From an uncultured Opitutales bacterium (GTDB taxonomy: Bacteria > Verrucomicrobiota > Verrucomicrobiia > Opitutales > Intestinicryptomonadaceae), in the NCBI GenBank assembly GCA_944389195.1, contig CALXLM010000023.1:1-64000 (forward strand): a stretch of DNA of 64,000 nt, read 5' to 3'. A model generated the notes under the pieces. That model made no database searches, was not told the DNA's origin, and worked only from the letters and a program-made list of their open reading frames with translations. The position numbers were made by a program, and so were the translations under genes. Each line of letters begins with the position of its first letter. Position 1 is the stretch's first letter. Shown here piece after piece: positions 1 to 8,793 of the stretch.

Positions 1-1
1 A

Positions 2-145
2 AGCGACAGAAAGGGAACTAAAATTTGCGTTGAACGAGATCAACTCTCGACCGCGAAAGAGTTTAAATTGGAAGAGTCCAAGCGATTATCTTCACGAGTT
101 AAAGTGCGCCGCCCCCTAGGGGGCAATGAGAAAATGAATCAATAA
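2..145 (+). CDS. 3' end of an unidentified ORF running in from the left edge
   Basis: Frame 2 is open from the window edge to a TAA at 143-145, giving 47 residues rich in Lys, Arg, Glu and Ser and ending in RRPLGGNEKMNQ. A perfect 14-bp palindrome (GCCCCCTAGGGGGC, 111-124) lies inside it. A terminator-like hairpin follows about 50 bases after the stop, which fits a real gene end. The open stretch is short enough to occur by chance, and no family was recognised. Confidence 0.3.
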   Translation, partial: SDRKGTKICVERDQLSTAKEFKLEESKRLSSRVKVRRPLGGNEKMNQ

Positions 146-194
146 CTTAAACTTTAATCTTTACAAACAATCAACAATATCTAAAAGCATCTAT

Positions 195-217
195 TGCCAG
201 TTATGCACTGGCGTTTT
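195..217 (+). terminator. Putative intrinsic terminator
   Basis: A stem GCCAGT (196-201) pairs with ACTGGC (207-212) across a 5-base loop and is followed by G and four T. The stem is short and the T-run weak. It sits between the left-edge ORF and the enolase-superfamily gene, where an end of transcription would be expected. Confidence 0.4.
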
Positions 218-277
218 GAAAAAAGGTAGCACTACGCTAAAAATCAATCCTCCAGATAAATTATTTTACAATTTTAC

Positions 278-1510
278 ATGATTCAAAATATTCGAAATAA
301 ATTGAAACTGCAAAAAAAAATAGCAATCGGTATCACTATAATACTTTCATTCTTCATCTCCGTTATTTCATTGGCAAGCGAACCGAAAATTGATGATATA
401 GAGCTTTACCTTATAAATGTCGATGTTCAACGGCATTTTAGTTACGGGGTTTGGAGTTCCCGCCAACATTTAATGTTGCGGGTAAAAGCCGGAGAATTTG
501 ACGGTTGGGGCGAAGCAATTTTGACTACCAACAAACCGAATATCGATTTGAAGAAAACTGCAAATGATATAAAAAAGGCTATCGGTAAAACGCCATCTGA
601 AATACTGGAAGAGATGAAATCTAACCGTAAATATCTGCCATGGCATCCGTTTGAAGCTCTAAATATGGCGCTATGGGATATTAAGGGCAAATACGAAAAA
701 AAGCCTTCTGTCGAGCTTATAGGGCTTTCCAAAAAAGACCCGGTCAACGGAATGTTCTGTATTTTAGAAAACGACCCATTAGAAGTCGCCAAGCAGGCAA
801 ATATCGCAAAAAAAGAAAAACTTACAAATGTTATTAAGTTGAAAGTTTTTGGAGATATAGAGCTAGACTGCAAACTCGTATCCGTATTGCGAAAATCAAT
901 GGGCGACAAATGCTTTATAGTTGCCGACGCAAACCATGGGTACAAGAATTTTACCGACTTGCAGGATTTGGCCAATACTTTAAAACGCCTCTCTGAGGCA
1001 GGCCTAAACGCCTTAGAAGATCCCGCAAATCTATCTGACGAAGAACTTATAACCCTTCAAAAAAAATGCCGCTCTTTCGGACTTTCCCTGATACCCGACG
1101 TAAACTTGCGTCCGGCATGGAGGGCTCTGGCCGAGGCTCCTAAAGGAATGGGAGATTTTTACAATCTCCATCCGGGATGCATGGTCGATCTTCTCGAAAT
1201 GGCAAAACTTGCCAATAAAATAAACTCTTGGAACACGCGAATAATGATTGGCGACGACAGCCTCATCGGAGCGGCCTGTACAATCTACCAGCAAATCGCA
1301 GTCGCGTGTGGCGCAGCCTGGGTTGAAGCTTTGGAGAAGCCTCAAGAATCTGCCGTATTTACCGATTGCATAATCGAGAAAGCCACTTACAGGCAACCCA
1401 ATGGAATGTATGCGGTAAAGCCCAATATAGTCGGATGGGGGTTAAAGGTTGATTCTGACAAATTAAAAAACAAAGCTTCGCGTTGGATTTCTTGCAAAAA
1501 ACAGAATTAG
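278..1510 (+). CDS. Exported enolase-superfamily enzyme (mandelate racemase/muconate lactonizing type)
   Basis: A 410-residue protein. Residues 15-34 form a hydrophobic segment after a basic N-terminus, like a signal peptide or anchor, so it probably acts outside the cytoplasm. The rest has the layout of the mandelate racemase/muconate lactonizing enzymes: an N-terminal capping domain (about 38-150), then a TIM barrel with the Lys-X-Lys pair K187/K189 and the metal ligands D217 (in VADAN), E247 (in LEDP) and D274 (in IPDVN). In the family these abstract a proton alpha to a carboxylate with Mg2+; the substrate cannot be read from the sequence. Export is unusual for this family. No Shine-Dalgarno site is seen before the ATG. 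The gene stands alone in AT-rich sequence. Family assignment is good; reaction (acid-sugar dehydratase, racemase or epimerase) is open. Confidence 0.8.
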   Translation: MIQNIRNKLKLQKKIAIGITIILSFFISVISLASEPKIDDIELYLINVDVQRHFSYGVWSSRQHLMLRVKAGEFDGWGEAILTTNKPNIDLKKTANDIKKAIGKTPSEILEEMKSNRKYLPWHPFEALNMALWDIKGKYEKKPSVELIGLSKKDPVNGMFCILENDPLEVAKQANIAKKEKLTNVIKLKVFGDIELDCKLVSVLRKSMGDKCFIVADANHGYKNFTDLQDLANTLKRLSEAGLNALEDPANLSDEELITLQKKCRSFGLSLIPDVNLRPAWRALAEAPKGMGDFYNLHPGCMVDLLEMAKLANKINSWNTRIMIGDDSLIGAACTIYQQIAVACGAAWVEALEKPQESAVFTDCIIEKATYRQPNGMYAVKPNIVGWGLKVDSDKLKNKASRWISCKKQN

Positions 1511-1982
1511 AACGTAAATTTGTTTAGTTAGTTTTATTTGACGCAAAACCCCGCCAAATTGAACTATACCTAATAGAATAGTTCATATAAGGCTTTATTT
1601 CTCAATATCTCACTTATAAGATTCCATATTAAGGTAGATAATTTGCGAGGTTGCAAAGTTTGTCCAATTTATCTCGCTTTGTTTAAAATTTCGCCTAACA
1701 AGTTAATCTTCATTAAGTTCCGAATATAGACTTATTCATAACTATTCTACCCTTTTATATTATTAAAATTTCTCAAAGCCCCTATCCAACAGATGCGCGA
1801 CCAAACTGCGACCGCCATTCCATACCATAACTTGGCAACAATATTGATCTCTACTCACGGTGAAAATCATCCTTTGGGTACGTTTTTTTATATCGCGATT
1901 TTTTCTACAAATTACATGCGTTTTTTGTTGTCTTTTTAATACGTTTATTGACCATTTAGACTTAATCACAAATTTGTAGGCA
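1511..1982. other. AT-rich intergenic stretch, no gene seen
   Basis: No convincing reading frame. The open minus-strand frame at the right end overlaps the TetR gene antisense. A TTGACC near 1947-1952, about 35 bases before the TetR start, could be a -35 box, but no clear -10 partner is seen. Confidence 0.5.
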
Positions 1983-2579
1983 TTGAAAATAAAACAAAAA
2001 GAGAATAAAAACGGAAAGAAAACTCGTTCACGTCTTCTAAACGCGGCGGGAAGCGTATTTGCGAAAAAAGGATACGAAGCGGCCTCCGTAAGAGATATTG
2101 CAGAAGCCGCCGGATTACCGTTTGCTTTGATTACATTCCATTTCAAGACGAAGAAAAACCTCTTTCAGCAGACAATCGAGCATTTTATATTAAATAATGC
2201 CAAGCTTGAAGCTTTATTCGCTCCCTTTGAAAAAGTCGACGTTACTTGTCCGAAAAGCATTTCTGCCGCAATGTATGAGAGCGTAAAAAATATTGTTTAT
2301 ATCTGCCATAAGCCGAAAGTCAGAATAAAGCAGATAAACGGATTGATGATGACTCTCTTAAAAGATGGAGGTAAAGAGGCGAACAAAATGGTTCAGCTTC
2401 TCGGAGACAATACAATGGCTGATGTGTACCGGATTCTATGCGAGACAAATCCGCGCCTAACGCGTACCGATATATATTGGTGGAGCCATATGTTCTGGGC
2501 ATTGATATTCTATCCGATGTACGGAGAGCTAAATCCGTTATTTTGCAATGATATGTGTTTCCAAGTATGCATGTGTTAA
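1983..2579 (+). CDS. TetR/AcrR-family transcriptional regulator
   Basis: A 198-residue protein. Residues 15-62 make a typical TetR DNA-binding domain: helix 1 (RLLNAAGSVFAKKG), then the helix-turn-helix SVRDIAEAAGLPFALITFHFKTK, where the family usually has a Tyr-containing recognition helix and this protein has ITFHF. The C-terminal part (about 80-190) is helical and should bind a small ligand. The start is TTG; no in-frame ATG lies near the domain. The last residues (NDMCFQVCMC) are an odd cysteine-rich end and the family usually continues somewhat further, so a late frameshift is possible. No regulated operon is obvious; the flanking DNA is non-coding on both sides. Confidence 0.75.
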   Translation: MKIKQKENKNGKKTRSRLLNAAGSVFAKKGYEAASVRDIAEAAGLPFALITFHFKTKKNLFQQTIEHFILNNAKLEALFAPFEKVDVTCPKSISAAMYESVKNIVYICHKPKVRIKQINGLMMTLLKDGGKEANKMVQLLGDNTMADVYRILCETNPRLTRTDIYWWSHMFWALIFYPMYGELNPLFCNDMCFQVCMC

Positions 2580-2641
2580 GACGTATCGCCTAAGTATTTA
2601 CTATAAAAATTATACCAGGCAAGATTTTGTCTGCAGAAATC

Positions 2642-3075
2642 CTATTTCTTAAGATTGTATGCTATGGCACGATTCCAGACAGGTTTTTCTTTTATAACTT
2701 TTAGCAGTACCATATTGCCGTTTAGTATGGGCCATTCAGATGTGTTATCGCCAAAATAACATACATATATCATAGTTTTATAATATAGAAATTTGTAAGC
2801 TATTAGCTGCTTAATTCAGCATTATAAAAGCCTTATCGGCTAAAATTTCGACCGTTTTAGGCGTTGGACAATCTTGCGTTTTTTAAACAATATTTTTTAT
2901 AATTTACAGGCATGACTTTGCCAGCATTTGTATCGGGAAAATCTATTTCCGCAATCGCCATATTCGCTAACACTGTATCTGTAAGTATTTGCGAACTGCC
3001 CTTAGAGATTGTCGATTTTTTATTCAAAATACAGAAGTAAAGGTACCGAATGGCGCATAGTAAACATGGAGGGAT
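2642..3075 (-). pseudogene. Probable remnant of a gene downstream of lacI (unidentified)
   Basis: This gap holds two adjoining open stretches on the minus strand in different frames. One (2857-3075, about 72 codons) contains SSQILTDTVLANMAIAEIDF. The other (2642-2815, about 57 codons) contains CYFGDNTSEWPILNGNMVLL and ends in NLKK before a TAG. Their composition looks protein-like and neither has a proper start, which suggests a decayed gene that once followed the LacI regulator. The phrase ILTDT...AIAEIDF recalls the C-terminal part of nitrilase-family amidohydrolases, but that is only a resemblance by eye. It could also be chance in AT-rich DNA. Confidence 0.35.
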
Positions 3076-3115
3076 TCAAAACGCGTATCCCCGTTTACCG
3101 CCTATATAATCACGG

Positions 3116-4141
3116 TCAATGATACGGCCTCCATTCCGGGTTTAACGATATTTCCAAAGACTTTGACATACTACATTCATAGCAGGTGTCGCAAAGCAAT
3201 TCCGAAAGCATTTTTACAGCCTCCCTGCCGACCTCTCTTTGGTTGCTGATGTATGGGATGCGCTTATCGGCGAATCTTTCGTCATAATGGAATATTTTCA
3301 TTTCAGGACATGGAATTCTCGAAAGAATCTCCGATATGTCCGTCGAATATGAAAAAAGCGCGTCAAGACCATATTTTTGACGGTATTGTGATAATTCGAG
3401 GATATTTCTTTCGTTGGATTTTCCCCAATAAAAAGGCGGTATAATATTATTTTTTCCGGACTCAAATTGCGCCGAAAAAAAACCTCCGGAAAACTTCCCT
3501 CCTTCATATTTGTCTGAAAATTTTTCTATGACAAAACCTATGTTATCATATCCGAGCTTAAAAATCCTTTTTACATATCCCTTAACAATAAGAAATCTGT
3601 CCATAAATACGGACCCGCACACCGGAGCATTAGACTTCACTCCCAGTGAGACAAATTTTAATTTTTTCATCCCTGCGCAAAATTCTTCCGGAATGCTATC
3701 CTTGTAGTAATGTCCGAACACTATACCTCCGCGTATTCCCCGGGCTGACAGCAACCTTTCAAATTTGGCAACCGTAAAGTTTTTCTCATATAACCAAACA
3801 TCGCATATGGCATATCCGCGCTTTTCAGCGGCTTTCCTTACCGCGTGAACATATTGGGATATGGCAGAATATAGTTTTGAAAAATCGCGCACCGGTTTTG
3901 CGTTTACCAAAGCGATTGTTTCGCATTCCATGATTCCTCCGCCCCTTATGTATGACATTGCCTTAGAAAGTGGTATATTCCTCACATAACCGAATTTTTT
4001 TGCGGCACAACGTATTTTCTTTGCAGTTTGTTTAGAAACTCCAGATTTGCCAGAAAGGCTCCTTGAAACCGAACTTTTCGAAACGTCGGCGTAGATTGCC
4101 AGAGTTTCGATTGATATTTTTCTATCTCTTTTACGCGCCAT
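3116..4141 (-). CDS. LacI-family transcriptional regulator
   Basis: A 341-residue protein with an N-terminal LacI helix-turn-helix (about 9-53: SIETLAIYADVSKSSVSRSLSGKSGVS, then the hinge helix region) and a periplasmic-binding-protein-like sensor domain (about 75-335). It is divergent from the secreted GH5 gene at 4287. The 145-base spacer holds a perfect inverted repeat (4216-4230) that is the likely operator, so it probably represses the GH5 gene, and perhaps itself, until a sugar binds. The sensor sequence is divergent from characterised members, so the effector is unknown. A probable gene remnant lies just downstream on the same strand. Its base composition is AT-rich, like its neighbours. 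Confidence 0.85.
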   Translation of the reverse strand: MARKRDRKISIETLAIYADVSKSSVSRSLSGKSGVSKQTAKKIRCAAKKFGYVRNIPLSKAMSYIRGGGIMECETIALVNAKPVRDFSKLYSAISQYVHAVRKAAEKRGYAICDVWLYEKNFTVAKFERLLSARGIRGGIVFGHYYKDSIPEEFCAGMKKLKFVSLGVKSNAPVCGSVFMDRFLIVKGYVKRIFKLGYDNIGFVIEKFSDKYEGGKFSGGFFSAQFESGKNNIIPPFYWGKSNERNILELSQYRQKYGLDALFSYSTDISEILSRIPCPEMKIFHYDERFADKRIPYISNQREVGREAVKMLSELLCDTCYECSMSKSLEISLNPEWRPYH

Positions 4142-4215
4142 TGAAGCTATAAAAAATATATATATAAAATATTCAAATAATTTGTTAAGTATATTAAAAA
4201 TAAACTACATGATTC

Positions 4216-4230
4216 ACGCAACAGTTGCGT
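4216..4230. promoter_or_regulatory. Perfect palindrome, probable LacI-family operator
   Basis: ACGCAAC-A-GTTGCGT is a perfect 7-1-7 inverted repeat, with further TT...AA symmetry one base outside. It lies between the divergent lacI-type and GH5 genes, upstream of a TTGACC (4251-4256) that could be the -35 box of the GH5 gene. LacI-family operators are short palindromes with a similar GCAA/TTGC core; assigning it to the adjacent regulator is an inference from position. Confidence 0.6.
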
Positions 4231-4286
4231 AAAATTTATATTCGGCGCTGTTGACCAAGAATAAAAAAACTTTAAGTTAAAAAGGC

Positions 4287-5462
4287 ATGAAAATAACGGG
4301 ACTATTATTTAAGAAATTTTTTTTGGCAATCTTGATTCTTTTCTGGGGATTCCATGTAAATTGCGCCGAGCGGATTGTCTTTGAGGGGTTTGAGCGTGGA
4401 ATGGGAATAGGCGGATGGCTCACAAACTATAAAAGGTTCAACGTTCTTCCCGACGAATGGAAAATGAAAATAACGGTCGGCGACATGGAACACTTCCGCT
4501 CATACATAACGGAGGAGGATGTTAAAAATATCGCCGGCATGGGGCTCGACCATATAAGGCTTGGCTTCGATCAAATTGTAATAGAGGAGTCTCCGTATAA
4601 ATACCGAGATGAAATATTCGACATAATAAAACGCTTCGCCTTATGGTGCAAAAAAAACAACCTCAACCTCGTTTTAAATCTCCATAAATCCATAGGCAAC
4701 TATTGCGACATTAAAGAGGAGGTCTCACTTTTGGAAAGCCCCGAACTGAAGGAAAGATTCGTAGCCTTATGGAAAGAATTTGAAAGGCGTTTTTCAGATT
4801 TGGACTATGTGGCTTTCGAACTCCTAAACGAGGTGCGAGACGTAAACCCAAACGATTGGAACGCCCTCGCTGAACGTACGGTGACAGAAATACGGAAAAC
4901 CAACCCGAACAGAATAATCATTATCGGTGGAACTCATTGGAATTCCCCCTATTCTTTAAAAAACATCAAACTATTCAACGATCCGAGCATAGCATATACC
5001 TTTCACTTTTATGAACCATTTGAGTTTACCCACCAACGCGGCGTCCTGCAATCGCGACCGCTTTTTTACAACAGGGTAATGCACTATCCGTCGGACATCG
5101 CTCCGTATAGGGAATATCGCGAATGTATCGGTGCGGACAAGGCTTTGTACAAAAACTTTTCAAGGATGGATAAAGAGGCTTTAAGGAGGATGTTGAAGCC
5201 GGCTTTCGATTTTGCAAAAAAACATCCGAATAAAATCGTTTGGTGCGGCGAATTTGGCACGATAAGGCACGCGCCGAAACGCTCTCGCGAAAACTATATG
5301 CGCGACGTTATTTCATTGTTAAAAGAAAACGGCATACAATACTGCGTATGGAACTATTTAAGCACTCCTAATGACGGAAATCGTTTTAGCTTAGTTGACG
5401 ATGACAGTAGAAAAATTCTTTCTCCGGAATTATTGAAAATCATACGGGGCGAAGTTGATTAA
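4287..5462 (+). CDS. Secreted glycoside hydrolase family 5 (cellulase/mannanase-like)
   Basis: A 391-residue protein with a signal peptide (about 1-26, cleavage near NCA|ERI) and a GH5-type TIM barrel. Signature features are the GGWLTNY entry (about 42-48), HIRLGF (89-94), the acid/base Glu in LLNE (E182), HFYEPF (240-245), and the nucleophile Glu in WCGEFG (E322). It should cleave beta-glycosidic bonds in a beta-glucan or mannan in the periplasm or outside the cell. Length fits a single-domain GH5 without a carbohydrate-binding module. It faces the LacI-type gene across a shared control region with an operator-like palindrome, which suggests sugar induction. Subfamily and exact substrate are not assignable by eye. 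Confidence 0.88.
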   Translation: MKITGLLFKKFFLAILILFWGFHVNCAERIVFEGFERGMGIGGWLTNYKRFNVLPDEWKMKITVGDMEHFRSYITEEDVKNIAGMGLDHIRLGFDQIVIEESPYKYRDEIFDIIKRFALWCKKNNLNLVLNLHKSIGNYCDIKEEVSLLESPELKERFVALWKEFERRFSDLDYVAFELLNEVRDVNPNDWNALAERTVTEIRKTNPNRIIIIGGTHWNSPYSLKNIKLFNDPSIAYTFHFYEPFEFTHQRGVLQSRPLFYNRVMHYPSDIAPYREYRECIGADKALYKNFSRMDKEALRRMLKPAFDFAKKHPNKIVWCGEFGTIRHAPKRSRENYMRDVISLLKENGIQYCVWNYLSTPNDGNRFSLVDDDSRKILSPELLKIIRGEVD

Positions 5463-6606
5463 GCCGCCACATTTTAACCGCGACAAGCGATTATGCAATT
5501 GGCTGCAATGTTTGCTCCAAGCTTTGTTTTTGCGATCTGACGTCTTGCCTGCGTTATAAAAATATGCTATCCCCCCCGCTGTTTTAGATTCTTTGCCTGC
5601 ATCAACATGTCCATCCGCGAACTGACCGAATCAGATACGGTTTTCCAAAGCATGCGCATCGAGCGTTATTTGAATTAAACTCGACTAAAAGGGCCTACCG
5701 CAAACATTTGGCAACGCTTATATTTCGAGCGCTTCTCGAATTGGAAGGTTTATTTCAACCGATTTTATATTGCGGCGATTGAAGAAAACTTTATTAAAAA
5801 GTTATAATTGCGCTTGCAACACCCACATTCCTTCGTAATTCGTTCGATGTAATTATAGTTTTTTAAAAACATTTCAAATCGCATTCTGAATGTAGCCAAC
5901 CCGCCTTAAAGCGCGTAAATTTTTGTAAGGTGCTTTATACGGGCACATCCCAAGCAATTTTAGTTTTTTTGACTCTTGCCATAAAAATTGCCCCAATCGC
6001 CCAAAAACTTTGCCCATACGCATGCCTGATCGCATAAATCGGGCATGCGCTTTCCCGTTCATATTTACTCGCGCTGATTCCGTTTCTCAAACCATACTCC
6101 ATTAAAAACAAATTTTGAACGCATTCTCCGGGAGATATTATCGATGATAAGGCAAAAGCCGAAAGAATCTGTTTTGGTCATAGATCACTTTGCAATCGTA
6201 AAAAAAAGCACATAGACATTCATGAGATTCCCTCTTTTGTCCGCGATAAATGGGCACTCTTAACTTATCGGCAGGTTTATACTGCGCACGATTTACACAA
6301 TCCGCGCGCGACACGCTTGTTCGCAGCATATTTACCAAAATTCCACAAGCAATACCATCAATTCTAATTGCAGTGCTTTTGAAAATATTAAGAGGAGTAA
6401 ATCAAGCGCAAAACGCCCGCATGCGACAAACCGCATAGAGTTTACTTCCGATTAGGATCCGCCAGTATCATGCGAGTTAGCAACGACAAAATGTATCATT
6501 TTGCCAGCTCCTCGCTTTTATTTTCCTTTAAACTCATTTTTGTTTGTAAAAAGAAACTTCTATTGGCAAAACGCTTATATGCCGTTATTCACTTCCGGCC
6601 TTATTT
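5463..6606. other. 1.1 kb gap with no intact gene
   Basis: Both strands were read and no convincing gene was found. Short open frames (for example minus 5874-6062 and 6138-6338) lack family features. On the minus strand, two frames meet at a run of seven C (5572-5578 on plus), as in a frameshifted relic, but the peptides are unrecognised. A strong hairpin at 6019-6049 is listed separately. Confidence 0.5.
6019..6049. other. Strong isolated hairpin
   Basis: CGCATGCCTGAT (6019-6030) pairs with ATCGGGCATGCG (6038-6049) over 12 positions with one G-U pair and a 7-base loop. No T-run follows on either strand, so it is not a standard intrinsic terminator. It may be part of a small RNA or an old mobile-element end. 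Confidence 0.4.
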
Positions 6607-7570
6607 TTAATTAAGACCAAGCAACATGGCGGGATTTCTGCGAACAAGTAAATTTACATCGCCTTCGGAGACGCCATTTTCCAGCATCGATTCGATACAA
6701 TTGCGCATTCCCACAAGCGGATTCGGAAATCTCGATTGCCCCAAATCCGTACTTACGAAACTTCTTTCTGGAACTATTTTTACAAAAGATGCGAATTCCG
6801 CCCCCGCCATTCTCTCAAATCCGTAAAGTTTTGTCCCCGGCCCCCACAGGCATGGAAGGTAGCTATACTCGATAAATGCTCCCAACTCTACGAGCTTTTC
6901 TATTTCGCCCAGAGACAGTTTCCATATTAGAGAATTGGCATGCGTGACGACAAATTTCGCCACTCCTATTTCTTTTGCTTTTCTTGCCATTATAAGGCTC
7001 TCGTGCGGAGAGCTGTGACCTGTTGTAAAAATTATGCCGGCTTGTGCCCATATCTCCATCACCCGCACAACTTCTGGCAACACGCCGCCGTCCTTATCTA
7101 ATACAGGAATGCCTCTCCTTTTCTGCCCTTGCATTCGTTTTGGTACACTGAATCAAACGTAGGCATCCATACGCACTTGCATAGATTTCCCGCGGTATTG
7201 ACCGCAAGTTCGGCGGCTCGAACGTTTTTACCCTGTCTCCGACGTATGCGTTCATGCAAAGGCTGCCGAAACATTCAAACTCTGACATGGCGTAGCGCAC
7301 CAAAAACGCCCTATCGTGACAACTCCACGCATTGGATTTGTACATGACAGCGCGGTATCCGGCGTTTTTGGCGTCGAGGGCAAAATCTATTTCATCTATA
7401 GAACGCTCTTTTGTATCGGGTGCTGCATGTACATGAATATCGCAAACGTTTTTCAGCAACCCGTCTTCATCGTCTGCCAATGAGCTTTCAAACGAACCGT
7501 GCGCTTTAATAAGCGGGCTTTCCGTCTCCGCCGCCGATGTATCGGCAAAATTTCTATGGTTATATCCCAT
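6607..7570 (-). pseudogene. DUF6282-like metal-dependent hydrolase gene broken by two frameshifts
   Basis: Three consecutive minus-strand frames together make one amidohydrolase-like protein. Frame 1 starts with ATG at 7570 and carries the metal-site motif DIHVHAAPD and a barrel strand GYRAVMYKSN. Near 7223-7240, at an A-run, the sense passes to a second frame with AAELAVNTAG and CVWMPTFDSVYQNE. Near 7110-7135 it passes to a third frame beginning GIPVLDKDGGVLPEV and holding TTGHSSPHE and VVTHAN, ending at 6607. The order and content match a single ~320-residue DUF6282-type TIM-barrel hydrolase. It is the last gene of the SDR/cupin/aldo-keto reductase operon. The breaks are either real decay or assembly errors at short homopolymers. 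Confidence 0.75.
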
Positions 7571-7615
7571 TGAAAAATCTATTAAAGCCTTTCCTTTTTG
7601 CCATGAAACGCTCTG

Positions 7616-8767
7616 TCATATCAAATTATGCACGCTGCGCGCCATATCGCTACCCGGCACATAGCGTTCTCCGGCCGGAGCCATTCGGGAAAGCCGTTCG
7701 TTTATCTCTAAAACCTCCTCATGGGTAAAATTCAAAGAGGACGATCGGACATTTTCCAAAAGATGCGCCCGTTTCGTCGTTTCCGGAATCGGAACTATCC
7801 ATGGCCTTTGCGCGAGTATCCAAGCGAGCGCAACCTGAGCGCAGCTTGCGCGTTTTTGTCTGCCTATTTCATCGAGCAAATCTATAAAAATTCTGTTTTT
7901 AGACATGGCCTCCGGACTCATGCGCGGAAAATTAGCGCGCATGTCAGTCTTAGGATCAAAACGGGTATCCGCATTCATTTCCCCGCCCAAATATCCCCTG
8001 TCAAGCGGGCTGTAAGCAACGAGTCCTATGCCAAGTTCCTCCAAAACAGGAAAAGTTTCCCTTTCATGGAGGCGAAACGTCAGTGCATACTGGTCTTCGA
8101 CGGCGGTTAGAGGAAATTCCTTGTGCGCGCGGCGGATAGTCTCCGCCTTAGGTTCGCTCATGCCCCAATGCCTGATTTTTCCTTCGCCGGCGAGTTCCCC
8201 CATGGTTCCGGCAACTTCCTCTATGGGCACTTTGTCGTCTATGCGGTGTTGATAATAAATATCTATGCGATCCGTCTTCAGGCGTTTTAAAGAGGATTCA
8301 AGCGCCGCCCGTATGCGCTCCGGGCGGGCGTCCTCCAGCTGCTTGCCGCCCGGATAATACAGGCCGAATTTGCTTCCTATTAGCACGCGGTCGCGGTAAG
8401 GTTTGAGAGCTTCCCCGAGCAATTCTTCGTTCGTATGCGGACCGTATATTTCCGCAGTATCAAAAAAGTTTACTCCCAAATCTACTGCTTCGGCGATCAG
8501 GTTTACCATTGCCTTCTTATCGCGCGCCGGGCCGTGGCCATGTGTCATTCCCATGCAGCCGATCCCCAAAGCGGAAACTTCCATGGCAGCCTCGCCGCTG
8601 CCAAGTATTCTGCGTCCCGTCAGCAGCGCGGCATTTCCTGAATTGTCGAAATTTTCCCTTTGGGAGTTATCCTTAGGTTCTCCGAAAATTGCGGGCGCAG
8701 TTCCCAATGTCGCGCCTAAAAAGGCTGATTTTTTCAAAAATTTCCTTCTATTTAATTTGCTTGGCAT
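7616..8767 (-). CDS. Tat-exported aldo/keto reductase
   Basis: A 383-residue protein. The N-terminus MPSKLNRRKFLKK followed by a hydrophobic stretch is a twin-arginine signal, so it should be exported folded. The rest is a full aldo/keto reductase barrel with the catalytic tetrad D103, Y108 (in FFDTAEIYGPHTNEELLGEAL), K133 (IGSKFG) and H174 (YYQHRID), plus the C-terminal NADPH-binding segment PIPETTKRAHLLENV. The family reduces aldehydes, ketones or sugars, or runs in reverse, with NAD(P)H. It lies 26 bases after the CMD-cupin gene and 45 before the broken hydrolase gene, in one operon. A Tat-exported member implies a cofactor acquired before export. Substrate is unknown. Confidence 0.87.
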   Translation of the reverse strand: MPSKLNRRKFLKKSAFLGATLGTAPAIFGEPKDNSQRENFDNSGNAALLTGRRILGSGEAAMEVSALGIGCMGMTHGHGPARDKKAMVNLIAEAVDLGVNFFDTAEIYGPHTNEELLGEALKPYRDRVLIGSKFGLYYPGGKQLEDARPERIRAALESSLKRLKTDRIDIYYQHRIDDKVPIEEVAGTMGELAGEGKIRHWGMSEPKAETIRRAHKEFPLTAVEDQYALTFRLHERETFPVLEELGIGLVAYSPLDRGYLGGEMNADTRFDPKTDMRANFPRMSPEAMSKNRIFIDLLDEIGRQKRASCAQVALAWILAQRPWIVPIPETTKRAHLLENVRSSSLNFTHEEVLEINERLSRMAPAGERYVPGSDMARSVHNLI

Positions 8768-8793
8768 GTTTTTATCCTTTCGGACATGTAAAA

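Noticed and set aside
1763-2146. 127-codon minus-strand frame
   Set aside because: Overlaps the TetR helix-turn-helix coding sequence antisense.
5572-5578. C7 run as a programmed frameshift site
   Set aside because: The peptides on both sides are unrecognised, so there is no evidence of a gene here.
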